Positions 33,138-42,528 of a stretch of DNA of 64,000 bases are shown here, in pieces. The notes below the pieces were generated by a model. The model ran no database searches and was not told where the DNA came from. It worked only from the letters and a program-made list of their open reading frames with translations. The stretch is from an uncultured Bacteroidia bacterium (lineage in GTDB: Bacteria; Bacteroidota; Bacteroidia; Bacteroidales; UBA932). The stretch covers positions 117,110 through 181,109 of the forward strand of contig CADBSV010000044.1 of the NCBI GenBank assembly GCA_902797435.1. The letters are read 5' to 3'. The first letter of the stretch is position 1; each line of letters opens with the position of its first letter. The translations under genes were made by a program, and so were the position numbers.

Positions 33138-33145
33138 TAAATTTG
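33138..33145 (+). promoter_or_regulatory. -7 promoter element TAAATTTG of the DHH phosphoesterase gene
   Basis: Exact TAnnTTTG match, 15 nt before the ATG at 33161; it rules out the upstream TTG at 33134 as start. Confidence 0.7.
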
Positions 33146-33160
33146 CAAGACGAAAAGTTT

Positions 33161-34207
33161 ATGGAAATACTGTCTCAAAAAGAGTTGGATGCCTTCAGGG
33201 GGGCCGTTACCGCCTGCCGTCATGCCGCCGTCGTGGTGCATACCCATCCTGACGGAGACGCTATCGGAAGCGAGGTCGCGCTGTCCCGTTATCTGCTTTC
33301 AAAGGGGAAAAAGGTTTCGGCCATCTTCCCCGACAGCTTTCCCGGAACGCTTGCTTTTCTTGCAGAAGGGGAGCGTCTGATCGATGCGGCACTCTCTCCC
33401 GAAGAGGCAGCCGGAGCACTTTCCGCCTGCGATACCCTCTTCGTCCTGGATATGAACGCATTCCGCAGGGCTGAGGCTCTTGAACCTCTGCTTAGGGCGT
33501 GTCCGGCCGGAACGAAGGTTCTCATTGACCATCACCTCAACCCCTCTGCCGAAGACTTCGACCTGGTCTTTTCGCGCACCGACATCTCTTCGGCCAGCGA
33601 ACTGCTGTTCTGGATACTGCTGGGATGCGAAGGCGGCAATATCGCCGGGATTCCGGAAAAATCGCGTTACGCCCTCATGACGGGCATGACTACCGACACC
33701 AACAACTTCGCGAATTCGGTTTATCCCAGCACTCTCGAGATGTCATCCTTGCTGCTTGCCTCGGGAGTGGACAGGGACGGAATCGTGTCCAACCTGTATC
33801 AGCGCTACAGCGAAACCAGGATCCGTGCGTTCGCATCCCTTCTTGGAAGCGAGATGGCCATACTCCCGGGAGGCGTGGCATGCATTGTTGCCGACAGCGG
33901 ATTCCAGGAGCGCTTTCCTCTTGCGGAAGGGGAGACCGAAGGACTGGTGAACATTCCGCTTGGAATAGGCGAGGTGGGCATCAGCATCTTCGCCCGCTGG
34001 GGCGGAGACCATTTTCGCGTGAGCATCCGTTCCAAAAGGGGCTGGAGCGCGAACCTCCTTGCCCGCGACTTCTTCCACGGGGGCGGTCACGAACTGGCCG
34101 CCGGCGGCAAGATTCTGCTTCCGGAAGACATTGGCAGTGAAGCGGACGTGAGGTCTCATATCGCTTTCTGCGTGGCACAATTCCTGCAAAACAAAGACAA
34201 CAGATGA
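33161..34207 (+). CDS. nrnA: DHH/DHHA1 phosphoesterase, nanoRNase/pAp phosphatase type
   Basis: The 348-residue protein has the DHH family motifs HTHPDGDAIGS (metal site), LDMNAFRRAE, the signature DHHLN and TDTNNFANS. The C-terminal DHHA1 domain ends in RDFFHGGGHELAAGG. NrnA-type enzymes degrade 2-5 nt RNA fragments and dephosphorylate pAp; activity on cyclic dinucleotides or their products is also known in the family. The next gene overlaps by ATGA. Confidence 0.85.
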   Translation: MEILSQKELDAFRGAVTACRHAAVVVHTHPDGDAIGSEVALSRYLLSKGKKVSAIFPDSFPGTLAFLAEGERLIDAALSPEEAAGALSACDTLFVLDMNAFRRAEALEPLLRACPAGTKVLIDHHLNPSAEDFDLVFSRTDISSASELLFWILLGCEGGNIAGIPEKSRYALMTGMTTDTNNFANSVYPSTLEMSSLLLASGVDRDGIVSNLYQRYSETRIRAFASLLGSEMAILPGGVACIVADSGFQERFPLAEGETEGLVNIPLGIGEVGISIFARWGGDHFRVSIRSKRGWSANLLARDFFHGGGHELAAGGKILLPEDIGSEADVRSHIAFCVAQFLQNKDNR

Positions 34208-35178
34208 AAAAGATACTGATATTCCTTCTCGCTGCAGCCGCAGTGACTGTCTCCTGCGCCAGGGAAACGGCTTCCGATAATGAAGAACTGGAAGCTGAAG
34301 CCCTTGAGGCATACATGCAGAAGTATCATTCCGATGCTGTCCGCACGTCCCTCGGCGCCTACATCTTCCCCTCGGACGAGGTGCCCGGCGGCGGAGACGC
34401 CCTTTCCGACGAAAAGTACATCCGCATCAATTATACCATAACCGACCGCGACGGCCACTTCAAGAGCAGTACCCTTCGAGACGTCAATTCCGCAAACGGC
34501 AACTACAAGTCCGGCACCTACTATGGTCCGGTAATCTATTACAGGGCCGACGGCAATCTGCCCGACGGCCTGGAGGAGATGCTTTCGGGGGCGGGAACCG
34601 CTTTCGGGCCGATGAAGGCGGGAGGCACCAGGAAGGCGCTCATCCCTGGTTGGCTGCTCAGCGGCACCACTGCCGTCTATACGGTTACCCTTGTCGAGGC
34701 CTTCGATGAAACGGAAGTCTGGGAAAAGGATTCCCTTGCCCGTTTCATCCAGAAGAATTATCCTGATGCGGTGGAAGACGAACAGCTCGGAGGATGGTAT
34801 TACCTCACGACCAGGCCGGGCGAAGATTCCGAACCGCTCTCCTCGGACAGCGAGATATACTGCAATTATATCCTCAGGGACCTTTCCGGCAGGGTGATTG
34901 ACACGAACGTCGAAAAGGTTGCCAAGGACAACGGCATTTCCCGTTCTTCATATACTCCGCAGCTTATCAATTGGAACGAAGACTATACGAAGATAACCAT
35001 GTCGGGCAGCCAGAATGACGTGGTTGACGGATTTGCCAAGGCATTCCTGCACATGCACCAGAAAGAAGCCGGCATCGTCTTCTTCTGGTCCGGGCTCGGA
35101 TATCCTTCAGGCCATGGCTCGTCCATTCCCGCATATTGCCCTCTGCGTTTTGACATTGAGCTTGTAGATAAACCCTGA
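34204..35178 (+). CDS. Lipoprotein with two FKBP-type domains
   Basis: The 324-residue protein has a lipoprotein signal (MKKILIFLL to VTVS-C18), then two FKBP-like repeats. The first (about 35-165) closes with DGLEEMLS, MKAGGTRKALIPGWLL and YTVTLVE. The second (about 170-320) closes with VVDGFAKAFLHMHQKEAG and CPLRFDIELVD. Such lipoproteins assist folding in the periplasm, and related ones (GldI-like) occur beside DHH phosphoesterases in Bacteroidota. The second repeat departs from the FKBP pattern and may be inactive. It overlaps nrnA by ATGA. Confidence 0.75.
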   Translation: MKKILIFLLAAAAVTVSCARETASDNEELEAEALEAYMQKYHSDAVRTSLGAYIFPSDEVPGGGDALSDEKYIRINYTITDRDGHFKSSTLRDVNSANGNYKSGTYYGPVIYYRADGNLPDGLEEMLSGAGTAFGPMKAGGTRKALIPGWLLSGTTAVYTVTLVEAFDETEVWEKDSLARFIQKNYPDAVEDEQLGGWYYLTTRPGEDSEPLSSDSEIYCNYILRDLSGRVIDTNVEKVAKDNGISRSSYTPQLINWNEDYTKITMSGSQNDVVDGFAKAFLHMHQKEAGIVFFWSGLGYPSGHGSSIPAYCPLRFDIELVDKP

Positions 35179-35180
35179 CG

Positions 35181-36578
35181 ATGCCCGATAGAGTTACAGG
35201 AGCTCCGGTAGAACTCGGAACGAAGAGCATCGGGTCGCTGCTGCGTCAGTATGCCGTTCCCGGAATAATAGCCATGACCGCCACCAGTCTCTACAACATG
35301 GTGGACAGCATATTCATCGGCCATCTTCCCGGCAGCGGCGCCCTGGCCCTTTCGGCCCTTGGCATCTGCAATCCAATAATGAACCTCGGAGCCGCGCTCG
35401 GCACTCTCGTTGGAGTGGGCGCGTCCACCATAATGTCCGTAATGCTGGGGCAGCGCAATTACCAGAGTGCGCAGAAGGTGCTCAGCAACGAGATAACGCT
35501 GAACCTGATTCTCGGCGTCCTCTTCACCGCGATAGTGCTCATGTGGGAGAGGCCCATCCTTTATTTCTTCGGAGCGAGCGAGGCCACCATGCCGTTTGCA
35601 AGGCAGTATCTGACCGTGATAATGCTGGGCAATGTCATATCCCACATGTATTTCGGACTCAACAGCCTCATCCGTTCCTGCGGCAATCCCCGTATGGCGA
35701 TGCACCTCACCCTCTTTACGGTGCTCAGCAATACGGCTCTGGACCCTGTGTTCATCTATGTCCTTGACATGGGAGTGCAGGGGGCGGCGGTAGCCACAGT
35801 GCTCTGCCAGCTGCTCGCCCTCATCTACGCGTTGCTCTACTTCGGAAGGAAAGACGGAGTGGTGCATTTCGGCAGGCGCGTGCTCGAAATAGACTGGACA
35901 ATAGCAAGACGCTCGCTCGCCATCGGCATGGGGCCGTTCCTCATGAACAGCGCCGCCTGCATAGTTAACCTCTTCATCAATCAGCAGCTCAGGAAATACG
36001 GGGGCGACCTCGCCATCGGCGCCTTCGGAATCGTGGCCCGCTTCAGTTTTCTTTTCCTGATGGTTGTCATGGGCTTCAACCAGGGCATGCAGCCTATCGC
36101 CGGGTACAACTATGGCGCCCGCAAATACAGCAGGGTGCGCAAGGTGTATCTTCTCACTGCGGGATGGGCCACGGCTGTCTGCGTGGTGGGCTTCCTCGTG
36201 TCGGAGATTTTCCCGCGCGCTGCGGTATCCATTTTTACCGACGACCCCGCCCTGCTCGACCTCGCAAGCACCGGTTTGCGGAAAATGAACATTTCGTTCT
36301 GCCTGGTCGGGATGCAGATGGTTTCGACCAATTTCTTCCAGTGCCTCGGAATGGTGAACAAGAGCATCTTCCTGTCCCTTTCCAGGCAGCTTCTCTTCCT
36401 CGTACCGCTCGTCTATCTGCTGCCGCTCTGGTTTGGAGTTGACGGCGTATGGTACAGTTATCCCATCTCGGACGCCATTTCTTTCCTGGTTACAGGGGCA
36501 ATGATCGTCGCGTTGATGCGCAAGTTCTCTTCACTCAAGGATGGGGACGACCCGTCCATTCTCGGCAGTTCTATTTAA
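35181..36578 (+). CDS. MATE family efflux transporter
   Basis: The 465-residue protein with about 12 membrane helices matches the MATE family in two homologous halves: LYNMVDSIFIGHLPGSGALALSALGICNPI in the first and GFNQGMQPIAGYNYGARKYSRVRK in the second. It should expel a drug or metabolite with Na+ or H+ as counter-ion; the substrate is unknown. It begins 2 nt after the FKBP lipoprotein stop. Confidence 0.9.
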   Translation: MPDRVTGAPVELGTKSIGSLLRQYAVPGIIAMTATSLYNMVDSIFIGHLPGSGALALSALGICNPIMNLGAALGTLVGVGASTIMSVMLGQRNYQSAQKVLSNEITLNLILGVLFTAIVLMWERPILYFFGASEATMPFARQYLTVIMLGNVISHMYFGLNSLIRSCGNPRMAMHLTLFTVLSNTALDPVFIYVLDMGVQGAAVATVLCQLLALIYALLYFGRKDGVVHFGRRVLEIDWTIARRSLAIGMGPFLMNSAACIVNLFINQQLRKYGGDLAIGAFGIVARFSFLFLMVVMGFNQGMQPIAGYNYGARKYSRVRKVYLLTAGWATAVCVVGFLVSEIFPRAAVSIFTDDPALLDLASTGLRKMNISFCLVGMQMVSTNFFQCLGMVNKSIFLSLSRQLLFLVPLVYLLPLWFGVDGVWYSYPISDAISFLVTGAMIVALMRKFSSLKDGDDPSILGSSI

Positions 36579-36580
36579 TT

Positions 36581-37207
36581 ATGGAAAACACCACCATCAT
36601 TACCATTGGCCGTCAGTTCGGCTCCGGGGGGCTTCAGGTAGCAAGGACGATAGGGGAGATGCTCGCAATACCCGTGTACGACAAGGAACTCCTTGCCAAG
36701 GCGGCGGAGAAAAGCGGTTTCAGCAGCGAGTTCTTTGAACGCAGGGACGAAAAACGGGGCTTCCGCTTTTTCCAGAGCCTTTTCGGCGTCGGACGCTCGG
36801 TGGCTCCCAGCCAGGGTTACGGCCAGAATTACATCAACGATGACGACCTGTTCAAGATGCAGAGTTCCGTCATACGCGACATCGCCCAGAACGGTCCTGC
36901 AATATTCGTCGGGCGTGCATCCAACTACGTCCTGAGGGAAATGGACTGCCTGGATGTCTTCATAAGCGCACCCCTTCCCGTACGCATCCGGAGGGTCGCC
37001 GAACGCAGGGGACTCACCCCCGCCGAGGCCGAGGACCTTATCGTCAAGAAAGAGAAGGCCCGCCGGGACTTTTACGATTTCTTTACGTTCGGTTCCTGGG
37101 GGAACAGTTCGGAATACGACCTCTGCCTCGATTCCTCCATCCTCGGAATCGAGGGAACGGCAGGTTTCATTGTGGATTTCGGTAAGAAAGCGGGGCTTAT
37201 AAAATGA
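36581..37207 (+). CDS. Cytidylate-kinase-like family protein
   Basis: The 208-residue protein begins with ITIGRQFGSGG, the P-loop of the cytidylate-kinase-like family, then VYDKELLAKAAEKSG, IFVGRASNYVLR and RVAERRGLTPAEAEDLI. Members are putative nucleoside monophosphate kinases distinct from Cmk itself; the substrate is unproven. The ATG is 2 nt after the MATE stop and the 3' end overlaps the next gene by ATGA, so the three are one transcript. Confidence 0.83.
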   Translation: MENTTIITIGRQFGSGGLQVARTIGEMLAIPVYDKELLAKAAEKSGFSSEFFERRDEKRGFRFFQSLFGVGRSVAPSQGYGQNYINDDDLFKMQSSVIRDIAQNGPAIFVGRASNYVLREMDCLDVFISAPLPVRIRRVAERRGLTPAEAEDLIVKKEKARRDFYDFFTFGSWGNSSEYDLCLDSSILGIEGTAGFIVDFGKKAGLIK

Positions 37208-38496
37208 GGCGTCTGAGCAGAAAAGGCAAGGTTGTGTTCGGGACGGCGGGAGCAGTGTGCATCGTGCTGCTATGCCTGCTCATAGGCGCGCTCCCGGGAA
37301 AAGAGAAAGGCAAAAAGAAAACTCCCGGATACAGGATAAAGGGCCTCAATGCGGTGATTACCAACGAGTCCGGCCCTTCCGTTGAAAAGCTCGACAGGGA
37401 TATGCGCACCTTTATGCAGCGCTGGTGGATAAAAGGAATGTCGCTGAGCGTCATGCGGGGGGATTCCCTCCTTTATTCGAAAGGTTACGGCAAGGCGGAT
37501 GAAGACGTTCCCATGGGCCCCGGCAACATAATGAGAATCGCTTCCGTGAGCAAGCTCCTCACGGCGGCAGGCATCATGAAACTGCATGAACAAGGCCGGC
37601 TGAAGCTTTCCGACAAGGTGTTCGGTCCGGACGGAATCCTGAGCGACGCCGCCTATACCGAAGCGATAAAGGAAAAAGCCTATTTCGATATTACCGTGGA
37701 GCAGCTTCTGCGGCACGAGAGCGGCCTGTCGATACGGAGGGGCGATCCAATGTTCACCACCCGCGACATAATGAATATCTACCGTCTCGAGGAAGCTCCC
37801 GATCATGAGACGCTGGTGCGCCTGATGCTCGGAAGGCGGCTCGGGTACAAGCCGGGCTCCTCGCGGCAGTATAACAATTTCGGTTATCTGCTCCTCAGCA
37901 TGATAATCGAGAAGATTACCGGCGAAGACTATGAAAAATGGATGCAGGAAGAACTGCTCGAACCTGCCGGATGCCTCGACATGCATCTTGCCTACAACTA
38001 TTACGAGGACAGATATCCTAACGAGGTCCGTTATTATATGCAGGACAACGATCCTCTCGTGCCAGAATACAACAATTCCGCAGACAGCGTTGTGAGGTGC
38101 TATGGCGGCAGCGACGTCCGTTCCCTCGCCGGAGCCGGCGGCTGGGTGGCCAGTACGCCCGAAATCGCCCGTTTCGTAGCCTCCATCGACGCCGTTCCCG
38201 GAGTGAAGGACATTCTGTCCGTAAAGAGCATACGCGAGATGACGGCCCCTTATGAGAACCACAAGTACGGAATTGGATGGAGTGATGTGGGTGACAGCTG
38301 GATACGTACCGGTTCACTTGCCGGGACCAATGCCATCGTGTATCGTTTCCCGGACGGGGAGTGCTGGATAATGGTGTCCAATACGCACAACTGGAAGGGA
38401 CCCCGTTTTTCAAGGACGGTGAAGAATTTCGTGCGCCAGTGCAGGCAGCGCTACTCCGCGGCCCTTCCGCACCAGAACCTTTTCGATCTGGTTTAA
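37204..38496 (+). CDS. Serine hydrolase, beta-lactamase class C-like
   Basis: The 430-residue protein has an N-terminal membrane or signal segment (about 10-33) and the class C/penicillin-binding fold: SxxK as Ser114-Val-Ser-Lys117, YxN as Tyr223-Asn-Asn225, and a third motif TGSLAG near residue 368. Members include D-aminopeptidases, esterases and cell-wall enzymes; resistance to beta-lactams should not be assumed. It overlaps mazG by 4 bp at the convergent ends. Confidence 0.85.
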   Translation: MRRLSRKGKVVFGTAGAVCIVLLCLLIGALPGKEKGKKKTPGYRIKGLNAVITNESGPSVEKLDRDMRTFMQRWWIKGMSLSVMRGDSLLYSKGYGKADEDVPMGPGNIMRIASVSKLLTAAGIMKLHEQGRLKLSDKVFGPDGILSDAAYTEAIKEKAYFDITVEQLLRHESGLSIRRGDPMFTTRDIMNIYRLEEAPDHETLVRLMLGRRLGYKPGSSRQYNNFGYLLLSMIIEKITGEDYEKWMQEELLEPAGCLDMHLAYNYYEDRYPNEVRYYMQDNDPLVPEYNNSADSVVRCYGGSDVRSLAGAGGWVASTPEIARFVASIDAVPGVKDILSVKSIREMTAPYENHKYGIGWSDVGDSWIRTGSLAGTNAIVYRFPDGECWIMVSNTHNWKGPRFSRTVKNFVRQCRQRYSAALPHQNLFDLV

Positions 38497-39320
38497 AGAC
38501 TTTTCGCCTTGCCTTCGTCCCAGATGGCGTCCATCTCGGCGAGGCTCATTTTTCCGAGGTCCAGGCCACGCGCCGCGGCCTCGGTTTCCATATAGGTAAA
38601 GCGGCGCTGGAACTTGTCGCAGGCTTTTGCGAGGGCTACCGAAGGATCGACCCCGTAGAGGCGTGCCGCGTTCACGAGTGCGAACATGGCGTCTCCGAAC
38701 TCCTCTTCGGCATGGGCCTGGCTTACTTCGGAACTGCCGCTGCGTCCGGGGGCCTTGCGGACCTGTATCCCTACCGCCTCTTTAGCTTCGGCTATCTCCT
38801 CATCGACCTTAGGCCACACGTCGGCGGGCGACTCCCAGTCGAACCCGACTGCCGAAGCCTTGTCCTGCAGAATCCATGCTTTCTGCACGGGTTCGCAGCT
38901 CTTCGGCACTCCTTCGAGTATCGTTTTGCCGCTGCGTTCTTTCTTCTTGCGGAGTTCCCAGGCCTTGGCTACCTCTTCGGCGGTCATCGGACGGCCCGAA
39001 GCGTCTCCGAAAACATGCGGATGGCGGAATATCATCTTCTCGCACATGCCGCTGAGGACGTCTGCGATGTCGTATTCTCCCTTTTCCTCGGCAACCTTTG
39101 CATAGAAGAGCACATGAAGGGCAAGGTCGCCGACTTCCTTGCATAGGGCCTTGGAGTTGCCTTCGAGCACTGCGTCAGAAAGCTCGTAAACCTCCTCGAT
39201 GGTGAGCGGCCTGAGCGATTCGTTAGTCTGTGCGTGGTTCCATGGACATCCGTCACGCAGGGCGTCCATGACTTCGAGGGCCCTTGTAAAGGCCGCGATC
39301 TTTTCTTCCTTTGTGTGCAT
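38493..39320 (-). CDS. mazG: Nucleoside triphosphate pyrophosphohydrolase
   Basis: MazG hydrolyses (d)NTPs to monophosphates and pyrophosphate, limiting aberrant nucleotides. The 275-residue protein has two MazG helical domains: the first with CPWNHAQTNESLRPLTIEEVYEL and KEVGDLALHVLFYAKVAEE, the second with EEFGDAMFALVNAARLYGVDPSVAL. The EExxE and ExxD metal ligands are visible in the first. The ATG at 39320 lies 7 nt after a -7 promoter box; the longer open frame upstream is antisense to the CoA-transferase gene. Confidence 0.92.
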   Translation of the reverse strand: MHTKEEKIAAFTRALEVMDALRDGCPWNHAQTNESLRPLTIEEVYELSDAVLEGNSKALCKEVGDLALHVLFYAKVAEEKGEYDIADVLSGMCEKMIFRHPHVFGDASGRPMTAEEVAKAWELRKKKERSGKTILEGVPKSCEPVQKAWILQDKASAVGFDWESPADVWPKVDEEIAEAKEAVGIQVRKAPGRSGSSEVSQAHAEEEFGDAMFALVNAARLYGVDPSVALAKACDKFQRRFTYMETEAAARGLDLGKMSLAEMDAIWDEGKAKSL

Positions 39321-39327
39321 TATGCTG

Positions 39328-39335
39328 CAAAGATA
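39328..39335 (-). promoter_or_regulatory. -7 promoter element TATCTTTG of mazG
   Basis: Exact match on the minus strand, 7 nt before the ATG. It is 12 bp from the opposing -7 box of the CoA-transferase gene. Confidence 0.7.
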
Positions 39336-39347
39336 ACAAATAATGCC

Positions 39348-39355
39348 TATCTTTG
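39348..39355 (+). promoter_or_regulatory. -7 promoter element TATCTTTG of the CoA-transferase gene
   Basis: Exact match, 19 nt before the ATG at 39375, back to back with the mazG promoter. Confidence 0.7.
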
Positions 39356-39374
39356 CAGACCATATAATACCGAC

Positions 39375-40673
39375 ATGAAGCCGATAAACTTTGTCAGCGC
39401 CGACGAGGCCGTCAGCCATATCAAAAGTGGCAGCCATATCCATCTTTCCAGCGTCGCAAGCGTCCCTCACTGCCTGATTCAGGCACTGTGCCGCAGGGCC
39501 GACGCCGGAGATGTCCGCGACCTGCATTTCCACCATTTCCATACCGAAGGTCCGGCTCCTTACAGTGAAGAGCGTTATCAGGGCATCTTCTTTGACCAGG
39601 GTTTTTTCCTTGGACCGAATGTCCGCAGGAATGTTCAGGGAGGATGGGCCGATTATCTTCCCGTGCACCTGGGAGAGAGCCAGAAACTGTATCGCGAAGG
39701 GTATATCCATCTCGGAGCGGCCCTGGTGAATGTCTCGCTTCCCGATGAGGAAGGGCGCGTGAGTCTTGGCACCTCGGTTGACTGCAGCCTTGCAGCGGTG
39801 GAATCGGCCGACCTTGTGATAGGAGTTGTGAACCCCAACGTCCCCTTCGCATACGGCGAACTCATCCCGCTTGACCGTTTCGATTATCTTGTGAGCGACG
39901 ATACCCCGCTGGTGACGGCCGCCTTTGCAGAACCGACTCCCACGGAGGTTCTCATCGGGCGGAATGCCGCTGCGCTTGTTGAGGACGGCGACTGCATCCA
40001 GATGGGGATAGGAGCCCTTCCGAACGCCCTCGCGGCCCAGCTCGGCGGCCACAGGCACCTTGGCCTCCATACCGAGATGTTCGCAGACGGCCTTCTCCGC
40101 CTTATCAAGAGCGGGGTGATCGACGGCTCATGCAAGAAGATAGACACCGGGAAGGTGGTGGCGAGCTTCCTTCTTGGCAGCAGCGACGTCTATTCCTTCA
40201 TAGACCACAATCCTTCAGTTCTGATGAAGGACATCAAATATGTCAACGACCCGTGGGTGATTTCCCGCAATCCGCACATGAAGGCCATCAATTCCGCAGT
40301 GGAAGTTGACCTCACCGGGCAGATTTGCGCCGACTCCATAGGCACCCGCATCTGGAGCGGAACCGGCGGACAGCTCGACTTCGTAAAGGGTGCGGTGATG
40401 AGCGAGGGCGGAAAGAGCATAACCGCATTCGCCTCCCAGACCAAGTACGGCGGCAGCAAGATAGTGCCGGAACTGCATCCCGGAGCCGGAGTGGTGACCC
40501 CGAGGCCGGACGCCCACTGGATAGTCACCGAGTTCGGAGCCGTGGACCTTTACGGTAAAAGCCTGCAGGAAAGGGCCCGCCTGCTTATCAGCATCGCCCA
40601 TCCCGACCATCAGGAAGAACTCGACCGCGCCGCTTTCGAGCGTTTCGGCCCGCACTGGAACCTGGTCCGCTGA
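39375..40673 (+). CDS. Acetyl-CoA hydrolase/transferase family (4-hydroxybutyrate CoA-transferase-like)
   Basis: The 432-residue class I CoA-transferase has the catalytic glutamate in LHTEMF (Glu234), preceded by QMGIGALPNAL and followed by GQLDFVKGA and the C-terminal oxyanion region IVTEFGAVDLYGKS. Family members move CoA between acetate, butyrate, 4-hydroxybutyrate or succinate. With ackA-pta in the genome, a role in short-chain acid formation is plausible, but the acceptor cannot be told. It shares one base of its stop with the tcdA start (TGATG). Confidence 0.88.
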   Translation: MKPINFVSADEAVSHIKSGSHIHLSSVASVPHCLIQALCRRADAGDVRDLHFHHFHTEGPAPYSEERYQGIFFDQGFFLGPNVRRNVQGGWADYLPVHLGESQKLYREGYIHLGAALVNVSLPDEEGRVSLGTSVDCSLAAVESADLVIGVVNPNVPFAYGELIPLDRFDYLVSDDTPLVTAAFAEPTPTEVLIGRNAAALVEDGDCIQMGIGALPNALAAQLGGHRHLGLHTEMFADGLLRLIKSGVIDGSCKKIDTGKVVASFLLGSSDVYSFIDHNPSVLMKDIKYVNDPWVISRNPHMKAINSAVEVDLTGQICADSIGTRIWSGTGGQLDFVKGAVMSEGGKSITAFASQTKYGGSKIVPELHPGAGVVTPRPDAHWIVTEFGAVDLYGKSLQERARLLISIAHPDHQEELDRAAFERFGPHWNLVR

Positions 40674-41398
40674 TGAAACCCTGGCAGCAGCGCACTTCTC
40701 TTCTCCTGGGCCCTGACGGGCTCGGCGCCCTTGCGGCTGCACGGGTGCTGGTGGTCGGCCTCGGAGGGGTTGGAGCAGCTGCCGCTGAAATGCTCGCCCG
40801 TGCCGGTGTGGGGCACCTTACCCTCGTGGATTCCGATACCGTTGCGGAGAGCAACATCAACCGTCAGCTTCCGGCGCTCCATTCTACGGTAGGTCGTCTG
40901 AAGGCTGATGTGGTGGGGGAGAGGCTCATGGATATCAACCCCGAGCTCGACCTTCTTACCATACGGGAGTTCATCACCGAAGAAAACATCCCGTCCCTGC
41001 TCGGAAAAGACTATGATTACGTGGTGGACGCCATCGACACCCTCAGCCCCAAGATTGCCCTCATCCAGTGGTGTCTTGCCTGCGGGATTCCGCTCGTGTC
41101 GTCCATGGGCTCGGGAGCCAAGACGGATGCCACCATGGTGCGGATAGCGGATATCTCGAAAACCAGGATGTGCCCCCTTGCATACATGATACGCAAGCGT
41201 CTTCGCCATCTGGGGATAGAAAAGGGCTTTCTTGCCGTATTCTCGGAGGAGAGACCCGTGGAGGGAGCGATGGTAAGGGAGGAATCCCGCAACAAGCGGA
41301 GCAATGTCGGCACCATCAGCTATCTGCCTGCGGTTTTCGGCTGCGTCTGCGCCCAGACCGTAATTCTCGCTATTGCAGAAATAGCTGAAAATCGCTAA
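40673..41398 (+). CDS. tcdA: tRNA threonylcarbamoyladenosine dehydratase
   Basis: TcdA (CsdL/YgdL) cyclises t6A37 of tRNA to ct6A using ATP. The 241-residue E1-like protein has VVGLGGVGAAAAEMLARAG (nucleotide binding), LVDSDTVAESNINRQ (the Asp and Arg that activate ATP), YVVDAIDTLSPK and SSMGSGAKTDATMV. The ATG overlaps the preceding stop by one base, so translation is coupled. Confidence 0.9.
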   Translation: MKPWQQRTSLLLGPDGLGALAAARVLVVGLGGVGAAAAEMLARAGVGHLTLVDSDTVAESNINRQLPALHSTVGRLKADVVGERLMDINPELDLLTIREFITEENIPSLLGKDYDYVVDAIDTLSPKIALIQWCLACGIPLVSSMGSGAKTDATMVRIADISKTRMCPLAYMIRKRLRHLGIEKGFLAVFSEERPVEGAMVREESRNKRSNVGTISYLPAVFGCVCAQTVILAIAEIAENR

Positions 41399-41403
41399 CT
41401 TTG
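41396..41403 (+). promoter_or_regulatory. -7 promoter element TAACTTTG embedded in the tcdA stop codon
   Basis: The TAA stop of tcdA (41396-41398) supplies the first three bases of an exact TAnnTTTG element, 8 nt before the ATG of the next gene. Confidence 0.6.
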
Positions 41404-41411
41404 CAGGCTAT

Positions 41412-42527
41412 ATGGAACTTAGAGAAGTAAGCACCAGAAGGGACCTAAGGCGTTTTGTCGCTTTCCCGGACCGCCTCTACAAAGGCTGTCCGCAGTATGT
41501 TCCCGCCATGCATTCCGACCAGATGCACACTCTCACCAAAGATGCGGCCCTCGAGTATTGTATCCACAAGATGTGGATCGTTGAGGACGGCGGCAAGGTG
41601 AAAGGACGTATATGCGCGATGATAAATCCCCGTTACAACGAACGCTACTCCAAGAAGTGCGTGCGTTTCGGGTGGTTCGACTGCGTGGAGGACATCGCCG
41701 TGGCGAAACTCCTGCTGGATGCCGCCCAGCAGTGGGGAAAGAGCCAGGGCATGGACACCATACACGGCCCCCTCTTTTTCAATACGCTCGGCAAACAGGG
41801 CATGCTGGTGGAAGGTTACGAAAACGTGCCTCCCTTCAACTGCATTTACAACTACCCGTACTATGTGGAGTTCGTGGAGAAGCTGGGATTCCGCAAGGAG
41901 TGCGACTGGGTGCAGTACCGCATGCATTCCCAGCTCGGGGTTCCCGATAAGGCGAAGAGGGTTGCGAAACTGGTTCAGCAGCGCTACAACCTTCATTTCG
42001 GGAGCCTGGACAAACTCAAGAAAGACAAGGCTCTCGTGAGGAGTTTCTTCCATGTCTATTCCGATTCCTTCAAGGACAACGTGTATAATTTCATCCCCTT
42101 CACGGAAGCCGAAATAGAACAGGAGGCCAAGGCCATAGTTCCCTTCATAAACGACCGCAATTCGGTTGTGGTGCTGGACGAGCATGAAAACATAGCGGCT
42201 TTCGGAATCTGCACTCCCAGCTTGAGCAAGGCCCTGCAGAAGGCGGGGGGACACCTCTTCCCGTTCGGCTGGATTCATATCCTCAGGGCAAAGAACGACT
42301 TCTCCCTCATGGACCTCATGATAAACGGCGCGGTGCCCGAGTGGCAGAACAAGGGCGTGAGCGCGATATACTACCAGAAGATGGCGGAGAAGGCCGTGCA
42401 GTATGGTTATGGCGACAGCATTTCCAATCCCCAGATAGAAAGCAACAGCGCCGCAAACATCTGGAGCGCCTACCCCGACCACAGTCTCTATATGCGCAGG
42501 CGCTGCTACATAAAGGAAATCAGATAA
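41412..42527 (+). CDS. GNAT-like acyltransferase family protein (YghO-like)
   Basis: The 371-residue protein belongs to a large-format GNAT-like family common in Bacteroidota: [19 protein letters not shown] near the start, [57 protein letters not shown], then [25 protein letters not shown] and [15 protein letters not shown]. The fold suggests acyl transfer, but no substrate is known. The prfA gene follows after 1 nt, which may mean shared expression rather than shared function. Confidence 0.75.
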   Translation: MELREVSTRRDLRRFVAFPDRLYKGCPQYVPAMHSDQMHTLTKDAALEYCIHKMWIVEDGGKVKGRICAMINPRYNERYSKKCVRFGWFDCVEDIAVAKLLLDAAQQWGKSQGMDTIHGPLFFNTLGKQGMLVEGYENVPPFNCIYNYPYYVEFVEKLGFRKECDWVQYRMHSQLGVPDKAKRVAKLVQQRYNLHFGSLDKLKKDKALVRSFFHVYSDSFKDNVYNFIPFTEAEIEQEAKAIVPFINDRNSVVVLDEHENIAAFGICTPSLSKALQKAGGHLFPFGWIHILRAKNDFSLMDLMINGAVPEWQNKGVSAIYYQKMAEKAVQYGYGDSISNPQIESNSAANIWSAYPDHSLYMRRRCYIKEIR

Positions 42528-42528
42528 T

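Noticed and set aside
37204-38496. Beta-lactam resistance gene
   Set aside because: The SxxK and YxN motifs only place it in the class C serine hydrolase family; context with a MATE exporter and a nucleotide kinase gives no support for resistance.
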